Notes: a model not told the origin generated them from the letters alone. DNA of 5,933 nucleotides from JBGTHB01 sp041746415 (GCA_041746415.1 JBGTHB010000169.1:1-5933); one strand, 5' to 3'. Shown: positions 1 to 5,504, counted from the first letter of the stretch. Numbers and translations: made by a program.

Positions 1-75
1 TTCAATTGCCAACTTGGCAGATGATTGTCTGAATTCTTCTGTGTAGCTTGTGACTACACGTTTACGTTCACTCAT
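1..75 (-). CDS. IS3-family transposase OrfA, N-terminal 25 residues (partial)
   Basis: The minus strand opens with ATG at 75-73 and reads without a stop to the window edge. The peptide starts MSERKRVVTSYTEEFRQSS and continues AKLAIE. A basic start followed by a Y-[ST]-E-E-F-[RK] stretch and an Ala/Leu helix is typical of the first helix of the helix-turn-helix domain in IS3-family OrfA, which binds the IS ends. A GAGG Shine-Dalgarno site (plus-strand CCTC at 83-86) lies 7 bases before the ATG, which supports this start. In intact elements OrfA overlaps OrfB, the DDE integrase, and the two are joined by programmed frameshifting; that part is not visible here. The family call rests on 25 residues plus context. 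Confidence 0.75.
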   Translation of the reverse strand, partial: MSERKRVVTSYTEEFRQSSAKLAIE

Positions 76-139
76 AGGGACACCTCTTTAAAGTTCGTTT
101 TATTTTAACTTTTGTGTCCGGTCTAGTGTAGCCACTTCA
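1..139 (-). mobile_element. Left end of an IS3-family insertion sequence, running off the left edge
   Basis: On the minus strand this stretch holds the start of an IS3-type orfA, preceded by a Shine-Dalgarno site and about 60 non-coding bases. The outer boundary is placed at 139, where the minus strand reads TGAAGTGGCTACAC and then CCGGACACA. From memory, IS3-family ends begin with TG and IS3 itself has GGACACA at about the same distance from its tip. A boundary at 134 (TGGCTACAC) is also possible. The right end, the rest of the transposase and any target-site duplication lie outside the window, so neither terminal repeats nor completeness can be confirmed. The element abuts the 3' end of the 592-residue gene. 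Confidence 0.7.
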
Positions 140-1915
140 CATCTCCACTTTAGCATCTTCGTCTTCTTCAGCATCTGAACTAAATGAAGCTGCTAGAGAG
201 CTTGAGGATTCATACGACGCTGCGCGTGAATCTGGCCCTATAGAGGTAGCGCTAAGTATTTCTGCTGCAATAATTTGAGTTTCATCTTCCTCGCTTTGGT
301 GATCTGTAGCACTAGAAGAATTAACTTTGCTTTTCGGGCGCGTGGGAATGTTATGATGCGGGTCATCAGGATACTCTTCGTTAATAATTTCAAGTGTTTT
401 GGCATCATCCTGAGTAGGCAGTGTAACAAAAGCAGTACGTTTCGTGCCTTGGCCATCATTCTCTACTTTATGGCTTCTTAGTGTGCTAAGAAAAGCGTTG
501 TTTTGTACAAGATTAACTTGTCCAAGCTTACTGGCAGCTGCTTCTAGGCATTGAATATCATTTTCAATGTTAGCTTGCAAAAAGAGAAGATGACCTTTCT
601 CAAACAGAGCACTAAATTGATGTCTAGCTGCCTCTGGGCTACATTCGAGTGGGTTTAATGCGCCAGTAATGGTTGCGGCTTCTTTATATGCACGTTTGAG
701 AACATCTGGTCCCGATTGTTCATTGCGAGAAATGTATATTGAGCAAGTTTTCGATGTTTCGATAGCCGCTTCCAGAGGTGCTATCAATGAGGCTTTCAGT
801 TTTGCTTCATCAAACAATCCGCCAATTAACCACATTGCGCCGATGGAATCATTTAAACTTCGCAGCGCTGGGAGAAGCTCTTCTCGTGCAGTTTTCAAAT
901 CAATTAGAGTGACGAGCAGATTGAAAAAATTGTTATAAAATTCATTTTGTTGTTCACCATGATCTGAAGTTTCAAACGCTATGCGCTTAATTTTTTGTGC
1001 AATCAGTTTTGCGGATTCTTTTGTCAGTTCAGTTGTTTGTTTAGTTAGGCGTGCAATCCCGTTTATAAGTATTCTTTCAAGAGAAGTAAGAGCATTTAGA
1101 GATGCGTCTTGGAGAGCGAACTTTAGGCTTTCACCAGCTAGTGCTGACTTTCTTGTAGCATAAATTAGTAACACCAAAGATCGAAGTATACGTATAGTGG
1201 CCGCATCATAGCGTGCCGACATATCTGTAATGAAGATTAAATGCGATCGTAATTTTGCATTATGCCGTATAATTGGTGTTAGGATGTTCGGAACTATAAA
1301 GGGGGTGTAATATTTTTTAAGAAACATAGCGGTATGCGATTTTGGATCGAGTATGGCATCCTTCTTTTTTGGTGTTGCTAAAAGGCGCTCAATAAATTTC
1401 GACAGCTGCTGTAGTATTTTCTCTCCCTCACCAGACTTTTCAGTAGAAAGTGAAGCGCGTATCAATTGAGCAATTACGCGATATAAAAACGGGTAGCGAG
1501 ATTCCTCATTATTCGGTTGAACCTCATTCTTCATCTTATTATCTTGTCTTAATGCAGATTCTAAGCGGGTTATAAACCAGTTATATACTGAGTTAGCGTT
1601 GGGTGAGAGATGAAAACGCGCCTCATCTAAAGTGATTTTGTAGTGGGTCTTTTTGGCAATGTATAATCCACCCAAATGAGATGTGCTTTCTTCATAAGAC
1701 TCAACTGTTACTCCAGCATGTTCTTGCAGATAGTCTGTGTTTGTTTCGTTTAGGGCTTCATAAACGGGAGTTGTGCTCCATTTTGCGATGAAAGGATATT
1801 TACTCAATCCCGATCGCTCGGATGTTTCAGCAACAGGTGATATGACGACATTGGGTGATTGACGGTCATTCGGTGCACTTGCTTCATTTGCCTTGGGATT
1901 GCTCTCGCCTCTCAT
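137..1915 (-). CDS. Large helical protein of unknown family with Ser/acidic tail; candidate effector
   Basis: I do not recognise this 592-residue protein. The ATG at 1915-1913 is well supported: AGGAG (plus-strand CTCCT, 1922-1926) sits 6 bases upstream and an in-frame TAG at 1927-1925 blocks any extension. Residues 1-35 are polar and probably disordered. About 40-120 look mixed alpha/beta, and 140-480 look almost wholly helical with long amphipathic runs (for example 235-315 and 325-390). Residues about 496-592 are low complexity, rich in Ser, Glu and Asp, ending DAEEDEDAKVEM. No signal peptide or convincing membrane segment is seen; the most hydrophobic run (242-252) is too short. Two short stretches loosely resemble RasGAP motifs (LIRASLSTEK at 151-160; LKKYYTPFIVP at 199-209), but their spacing is wrong. 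The stop codon at 139-137 may come from the adjacent IS, so the natural C-terminus could be longer. A cytosolic or secreted type IVB substrate is an inference from the tail and the neighbours only. Confidence 0.8.
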   Translation of the reverse strand: MRGESNPKANEASAPNDRQSPNVVISPVAETSERSGLSKYPFIAKWSTTPVYEALNETNTDYLQEHAGVTVESYEESTSHLGGLYIAKKTHYKITLDEARFHLSPNANSVYNWFITRLESALRQDNKMKNEVQPNNEESRYPFLYRVIAQLIRASLSTEKSGEGEKILQQLSKFIERLLATPKKKDAILDPKSHTAMFLKKYYTPFIVPNILTPIIRHNAKLRSHLIFITDMSARYDAATIRILRSLVLLIYATRKSALAGESLKFALQDASLNALTSLERILINGIARLTKQTTELTKESAKLIAQKIKRIAFETSDHGEQQNEFYNNFFNLLVTLIDLKTAREELLPALRSLNDSIGAMWLIGGLFDEAKLKASLIAPLEAAIETSKTCSIYISRNEQSGPDVLKRAYKEAATITGALNPLECSPEAARHQFSALFEKGHLLFLQANIENDIQCLEAAASKLGQVNLVQNNAFLSTLRSHKVENDGQGTKRTAFVTLPTQDDAKTLEIINEEYPDDPHHNIPTRPKSKVNSSSATDHQSEEDETQIIAAEILSATSIGPDSRAASYESSSSLAASFSSDAEEDEDAKVEM

Positions 1916-1921
1916 ATCACA

Positions 1922-1926
1922 CTCCT
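1922..1926 (-). promoter_or_regulatory. Shine-Dalgarno site of the 592-residue gene
   Basis: The minus strand reads AGGAG followed by TGTGAT and then ATG, a 6-base spacing. This fixes the start of the large unknown gene at 1915. It lies inside the last codons of a short upstream ORF whose stop is one base from the ATG. Confidence 0.75.
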
Positions 1927-2066
1927 ATCTTGCATTGCGCTTGGTTTGTAGTAAATTCTGATGTAGCTTGGTTCCATAACATGAGGCAGCTTACTCCTGA
2001 GTTTTCGGCATTTTCACATGTAGCTGAGTTTTTTATTCCTTCAACAGACATCCCTTAATTTTCAGA

Positions 2067-2084
2067 TTAAAGTTTTCACTTTAA
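2067..2084. repeat. Interrupted palindrome TTAAAG-N6-CTTTAA
   Basis: TTAAAG (2067-2072) and its exact complement CTTTAA (2079-2084) are separated by TTTTCA. A further ATTAAAG occurs at 2091-2097. The arms are AT-rich and no T-run follows, so a terminator is unlikely. The position, about 150 bases upstream of the 592-residue gene, would suit an operator for a dimeric regulator. In AT-rich DNA a 6-base-arm palindrome can also arise by chance. Confidence 0.3.
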
Positions 2085-2131
2085 GAGACCATTAAAGCCT
2101 AGTGAAGCGGCGATGAAATAAATTTTTCCCC

Positions 2132-2358
2132 ATGTGGTTTATTAAAATAGAATTAGAAAAAAAATACTTGTTAAAATATTTAGCTATATTATTCGCCATT
2201 GAAGATGCTGCAGACAAATGATTTAAGTGTAGATGACACGGTGCCGAAGTAACAGCTCTTATGATCATGAAAGCGCAACTGCAGATCAATTGCTGCTTGA
2301 TGGCAATGCTTTTTTCAATCAAGATGATTTTGATTCATTCTACGAAGGGTGGGGGTAG
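2132..2358 (+). pseudogene. Possible decayed coding remnant across three frames
   Basis: Three short open stretches follow one another in different plus-strand frames, and each reads like real protein. 2132-2221 gives a 29-residue Lys/Leu/Ile-rich helix ending AILFAIEDAADK. 2205-2252 gives MLQTNDLSVDDTVPK. 2233-2358 gives 41 residues ending QLLLDGNAFFNQDDFDSF followed by YEGWG and a stop. Switching frame at about 2210-2222 and again at about 2245-2257 joins them into one chain of about 70 residues. No fragment has a good Shine-Dalgarno site. The family is unknown. The alternative is chance open frames in AT-rich intergenic DNA. Confidence 0.3.
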
Positions 2359-2433
2359 AGAAATGAACCAATAGCACAGAAGCTTTATACCTTAATTTTT
2401 TTGGGTTAGGATAAATAAGTTGTTTAAATCTAC

Positions 2434-2440
2434 GGAAGGA
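2434..2440 (+). promoter_or_regulatory. Shine-Dalgarno site of the esterase gene
   Basis: GGAAGGA lies 3 bases before the ATG at 2444 (7 bases if GGA at 2434-2436 is the pairing core). An alternative in-frame TTG at 2420 has an AGGA at 2409-2412, but ATG plus a signal peptide beginning directly at MLKRF makes 2444 the better choice. Confidence 0.5.
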
Positions 2441-2443
2441 TTG

Positions 2444-4201
2444 ATGTTGAAACGATTTTTGTTGTTGGTTCTATCATGCGGGATTTGCAGTGTCACTTTA
2501 GCCCAAGGCAGCAGTGCCGCTGTTGCTTGTGAAAAAGGTGTGCCTGTTATTCAAACGCAAATGGGTAAGGTTTGTGGTTTAAAGCAGCAAAATAATGGTG
2601 AAAAAGCGTATGCTTATTTAGGCATTCCATATGCAAAACCACCGGTTGGAAAGAGACGCTGGCAATCACCTCAATCAACAACTCCTTGGCAGCGCACGTT
2701 TAAAGCCACGCAAATAATGAGCGAATGCCCGCAGCCATCTGCTGCTTCAATGTCCGGTTTCACTGGCAGCGAAAACTGTCTCTATCTGAATGTTTGGAAA
2801 CCCACACAATCATCATCCACTCCGCGCGCGGTAATGGTGTTTATTCCCGGTGGTGGTTTTTTAACTGGCCAAGGCGGTTATCTAGCTTATGATGGTACCT
2901 ACTTAGCAGGTTTCGGCAACGTAATTGTAGTTACGCTAAATTATCGACTTGGTGCACTAGGGTTTCTCCGTTATCAAAAAAATCACAGCAATATAAGCGG
3001 AAATTTTGCCTTACTAGATCAACTGGCGGCGCTAAAATGGGTGCATCAAAATATTATTCATTTTGGTGGTGATCCCAAAAAAGTGACTATTTTTGGTGAA
3101 AGTGCGGGCGCTATGTCAGTCGGCACTCATTTATTTGCTATGCCTGCAAGCCAGCATTTTTTTCGTGCAGCAGTGATGGAAAGTAATGTGCTGAGTATTC
3201 CCTATAAAACTCGCCATCAAGCAGAGCAAGAGCAGGAAAAATTTATTTCTTTGTTATGCCAATTCAGCCAACTTAAAGGTAGTCAATGTCCACGCAACGC
3301 AGCATGGCTACGCCATTTACCATTAAAAATAGTTATGCGCGCAGAAAACGCTTTAATTCCTGCAGGAGGCGTTTCGGGTTTGTTATTAGAAGGAATGGTA
3401 AAAGGCTTGCTTTGGCAACCCACTGTAGGTGTTTATCCTGTTGTTGGCCAGCCAAATCAAGGATTTCAACCCGGCACAGCACCTAAACCTTTTGTGATTG
3501 GAACCAATCGCAATGAAGGTGTATTTTTCATGCCTGAAGCGAATAAATTTAACGCTCAGGATTATGAGAAAATATTAATAAGTGATTTTGGAGCAGCGAA
3601 TGCAAAACGCATTCTTAATTACAGCGTCGATGGAGCAATGCCTTATAATCCAGCAAATTACCACTATGATAAAGCTTCGCAAATGACACCTGCGGCTCAA
3701 GCCATGGCAAGAGCGATGACTGATTATGGTTTTACAGGTGCTAGCATAGCAACTGTTTCAAAGGTGCGGCGTCAAATGAAAACCGCCAATTTACCTATAT
3801 ATGGTTATCGTTTTACTCAACGTTCTAGTTTTAACTATGCGATTTTTGAACGCTGTGGGCCAGTAGCCAATAATATTTGTCACACAGAAGAAATTCCCTA
3901 TGTTTTTCATAATTTCGTAGAGCGCGTGAATAATTCTCAAGCTGTGTTATCTGAGAATAAAGTAACACCAGCAGAACGAAAATTATCGCGCGAAATGGTT
4001 CAAGCTTGGGTGGGTTTTGCCAAAGACCCAGTTAACTATAAAAAAGGTTTTGGTTATCCGCCGCTCCAATACGCTGTTTTAGGTCCGTATGTTGAGTGGA
4101 GCAGTCCAGTCACATTGATAAACAACTTAGGCGCGTTAATTAATTATCATTTTTGGCACTCTATAAGAGTGGCTCTACAACATAAAACCACACGTAAATG
4201 A
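2444..4201 (+). CDS. Secreted type-B carboxylesterase (COesterase / para-nitrobenzyl esterase family)
   Basis: This 585-residue alpha/beta-hydrolase should cleave carboxylic esters outside the cytoplasm. A Sec signal peptide is clear: basic MLKR, a hydrophobic core FLLLVLSCGICSVTL, and probable cleavage near residue 20-22 (TLAQ). VLSC at 9-12 resembles a lipobox but comes very early. Family landmarks in order: GIPYAKPPVGKRRW (about 60-73); ENCLYLNV at 110-117 (type-B signature 2); oxyanion-hole PGGGF at 135-139; NYRLGALGF at 166-174; and FGGDPKKVTIFGESAGA at 207-223 with nucleophile Ser220. The acid is Glu358 in GTNRNEG and the base is His480 in HTEEIPYVF, so the triad is complete. The Cys pair 95/112 matches the usual N-terminal disulfide of the family; 272/282 and 471/479 could also pair in the periplasm. 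The length fits the family. The usual HGGG is PGGG here. The substrate cannot be told from sequence. It stands alone on its strand, 196 bases before the GTPase gene, with no clear terminator after it. Confidence 0.93.
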   Translation: MLKRFLLLVLSCGICSVTLAQGSSAAVACEKGVPVIQTQMGKVCGLKQQNNGEKAYAYLGIPYAKPPVGKRRWQSPQSTTPWQRTFKATQIMSECPQPSAASMSGFTGSENCLYLNVWKPTQSSSTPRAVMVFIPGGGFLTGQGGYLAYDGTYLAGFGNVIVVTLNYRLGALGFLRYQKNHSNISGNFALLDQLAALKWVHQNIIHFGGDPKKVTIFGESAGAMSVGTHLFAMPASQHFFRAAVMESNVLSIPYKTRHQAEQEQEKFISLLCQFSQLKGSQCPRNAAWLRHLPLKIVMRAENALIPAGGVSGLLLEGMVKGLLWQPTVGVYPVVGQPNQGFQPGTAPKPFVIGTNRNEGVFFMPEANKFNAQDYEKILISDFGAANAKRILNYSVDGAMPYNPANYHYDKASQMTPAAQAMARAMTDYGFTGASIATVSKVRRQMKTANLPIYGYRFTQRSSFNYAIFERCGPVANNICHTEEIPYVFHNFVERVNNSQAVLSENKVTPAERKLSREMVQAWVGFAKDPVNYKKGFGYPPLQYAVLGPYVEWSSPVTLINNLGALINYHFWHSIRVALQHKTTRK

Positions 4202-4209
4202 CGGTGGCG

Positions 4210-4308
4210 TTAAAAAATAATTCTCAGCTTCTCAATATGGGTTAAAACTTGCGCGGCAGAATTAGCAGCCGTATAGGTGCATGAACCACGTTTATTGAGA
4301 TTACGCAC
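4210..4308 (-). CDS. Weak 32-codon minus-strand ORF, possibly a gene remnant
   Basis: The minus strand reads from a GTG at 4308-4306 to TAA at 4212-4210, giving VRNLNKRGSCTYTAANSAAQ and then VLTHIEKLRIIF. The composition is protein-like and it fills most of the esterase-GTPase gap. It has no Shine-Dalgarno site, and an in-frame stop lies two codons upstream. A TTGACA lies upstream on the same strand (plus-strand TGTCAA, 4322-4327), but the matching -10 is poor. No family is recognised. It could be the tail of a decayed gene or chance. Confidence 0.2.
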   Translation of the reverse strand: MRNLNKRGSCTYTAANSAAQVLTHIEKLRIIF

Positions 4309-4330
4309 TTTTTATTTTTGCTGTCAAGAA

Positions 4331-4336
4331 TATAAT
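4331..4336 (+). promoter_or_regulatory. Consensus -10 box, probable promoter of the GTPase gene
   Basis: TATAAT matches the sigma-70 -10 consensus exactly, 61 bases before the ATG at 4398. The -35 side is poor: T-rich hexamers at 4308-4314 match at about three of six positions. If active, transcription would start near 4343 and cover the GTPase gene and the micro-ORF up to the terminator at 5568-5593. A weak -35 would fit a promoter that needs an activator. Confidence 0.4.
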
Positions 4337-4397
4337 CATGCGGATATTCGCTCTTTAATAACGAACGCTAGACTACTAAAATGATGCGAACAAAAAT

Positions 4398-5504
4398 ATG
4401 GGAGTTTGTGTGAGGTTTAATAATTCTCTCAGTGATATCACCCGCTGGATTGTCGTTATTGGTGCTGAACAATCGGGTAAGTCTGCACTGGTAAATTCAT
4501 TTCTTAAAATTGAGTTTACTCCAACTTATAAAGTTACTATTGGTGCGGAACTTTACACTCCGCACATCACTGTTGACGACAAGTCATGCTCGTTGATGAT
4601 CATGGAAGTTGCTGGCTCACCTGAATGCGCTTTTCTGATCCAAGCATATTCTGCTAAAAATATTATTTTTATTTGCTTACCGCTAGCAGGTGAAAACATA
4701 CTTGAGCTAGCAAAACACTATGTGGAACTGGTTAAACCCAGACTAACTCAGTCATCAGTGATCGCTTTTGTACTAACAAAAATTGATGAAGGAAATGACG
4801 CTGATGTAGCAAAAATAATAAAGGCACTGCACGCAATTTATCCAAGTTATAGTTGTTATCCTACTTCTGCAAAAACTAGACACGGTGTAGACAAACTATT
4901 TAAAAGTGTTGTTCGCGATACACTTCCTAAACGCGTCATACAATTAACTAGCCGGGGTGAATTTTACAGCATAGAAAGTGAAGAACCGCCAGGCAGCTAT
5001 GCTATTGCGCTGCGTATCTATATAAATAACCAAAAGGTTCCACTTATTCGGCATCGAGAAAAAACCATGCCTGATTATGAGCGCTTATTAGAAATTTTAA
5101 ACGCTTATAAAATGGTGAAAGTTTGTGTAAGCGCTGGTGCTGATTATAGTCAGCATAATTATGACTATCGCCATCCTTGTGCTTATGAAAAAGAGCAACA
5201 AACAGAACTACTGAAATTCTTATTAAAACTCGCTCAGCTTAAACCAGAACTCACTGAAATTGTGCTTCCATATGATCCAGCCACTTTATCTAGGTGGAGA
5301 GCCAATACAAAATTATGGCAGAGAATCCAAACCGTACTAAAAACAAAACCAAGTTCGAATTCAGATAAGCCCCGTGAAATTTCATATTATCAAGAATCGA
5401 CGGAAATGCGTTTATTTACATCCAGCTCAAGTGAGACTAAATCAGAGGAAAAACCACATCATCTTAGCCCAGATGGAAACCATTTTTTTACGCTTTTAAA
5501 ATAA
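4398..5504 (+). CDS. Rab/Ras-like small GTPase with extra C-terminal region; candidate type IVB effector
   Basis: Residues about 16-178 of 368 form a eukaryotic-type small GTPase fold that should bind GTP/GDP. G1 is GAEQSGKS (22-29; Lys28 and Ser29 contact phosphate and Mg). G2 is TIGAE (47-51) with Thr47 at the switch-I Thr and the Rab-like IG-x-[DE] that follows. G3 is MEVAGSPE (69-76) in place of WDTAGQE. G4 is TKID (127-130), as in Rho proteins, and G5 is TSAK (156-159). Deviations are Glu24 at the Ras G12 position, Glu70 at D57 and Ser74 at Q61; these suggest altered Mg binding and slow hydrolysis. Residues about 185-317 form a mixed domain I do not recognise. Residues 318-368 are Ser/Glu-rich (ETKSEEK at 346-352) and end FFTLLK, resembling Dot/Icm E-block tails. 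There is no C-terminal Cys, so no prenylation site. ATG 4398 lacks a Shine-Dalgarno site; GTG 4410 has one. The micro-ORF at 5519 follows by 14 bases. GTPase fold: very sure; secretion: inference. Confidence 0.88.
   Translation: MGVCVRFNNSLSDITRWIVVIGAEQSGKSALVNSFLKIEFTPTYKVTIGAELYTPHITVDDKSCSLMIMEVAGSPECAFLIQAYSAKNIIFICLPLAGENILELAKHYVELVKPRLTQSSVIAFVLTKIDEGNDADVAKIIKALHAIYPSYSCYPTSAKTRHGVDKLFKSVVRDTLPKRVIQLTSRGEFYSIESEEPPGSYAIALRIYINNQKVPLIRHREKTMPDYERLLEILNAYKMVKVCVSAGADYSQHNYDYRHPCAYEKEQQTELLKFLLKLAQLKPELTEIVLPYDPATLSRWRANTKLWQRIQTVLKTKPSSNSDKPREISYYQESTEMRLFTSSSSETKSEEKPHHLSPDGNHFFTLLK
4400..4404 (+). promoter_or_regulatory. GGGAG, possible ribosome site for a GTG start at 4410
   Basis: The ATG at 4398 has no purine-rich site upstream (GCGAACAAAAAT). 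GGGAG at 4400-4404 stands 5 bases before an in-frame GTG at 4410. The true GTPase start may therefore be codon 5, giving a 364-residue protein. A 10-codon frame, ATG 4381 to TGA 4413, ends across that GTG in a GTGA overlap. Confidence 0.4.

Larger units (their letters stand above)
1916..2443. other. Divergent intergenic region, AT-rich, probably holding decayed coding sequence
   Basis: About 530 bases separate the leftward 592-residue gene from the rightward esterase gene, so the promoters of both should lie here. No strong paired -35/-10 was found for either. TATACC at 2386-2391, with a weak ATGAAC 17 bases upstream, is a poor candidate for the esterase. The stretch contains a 44-codon minus-strand ORF next to the large gene (1917-2051), an 18-base interrupted palindrome (2067-2084), a very AT-rich tract (about 2115-2195), and protein-like fragments in shifting frames on the plus strand (2132-2358). 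No tRNA, structured RNA or repeat array was seen. Confidence 0.6.

Noticed and set aside
238..1163. Several 60-90 residue ORFs inside the 592-residue gene
   Set aside because: They are shadow frames of the large gene, without ribosome sites or recognisable domains.
1855..2058. 67-residue plus-strand ORF overlapping the orphan gene's start
   Set aside because: It has a TTG start, no ribosome site, a composition rich in His and Trp, and overlaps the start of a well-supported gene on the other strand.
2054..2074. PmrA-like tandem TTAA box (CTTAATTTT-CA-GATTAAAGT)
   Set aside because: The two TTAA cores are 12 bases apart instead of the 11 I recall for the Legionella PmrA site. The repeat also lies on the strand opposite to the leftward gene and about 380 bases from the esterase.
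2092..2322. 76-residue minus-strand ORF between the orphan gene and the esterase
   Set aside because: It starts with TTG and has no Shine-Dalgarno site. Its composition (Met, Asn, His, Phe, Ile) is typical of random AT-rich sequence, and the plus strand reads more like protein over the same bases.
2420..2443. TTG start at 2420 for the esterase, adding eight residues
   Set aside because: The extension MFKSTEGL places an acidic residue ahead of the signal peptide. The ATG at 2444 begins directly at the basic n-region and has GGAAGGA just upstream.
3286..3486. 66-residue plus-strand ORF inside the esterase
   Set aside because: It is an Arg/Ser-rich out-of-frame shadow of a gene with a complete catalytic triad.
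4202..4260. Terminator after the esterase gene
   Set aside because: No GC-rich hairpin followed by a T-run was found, so read-through toward the GTPase gene cannot be excluded.
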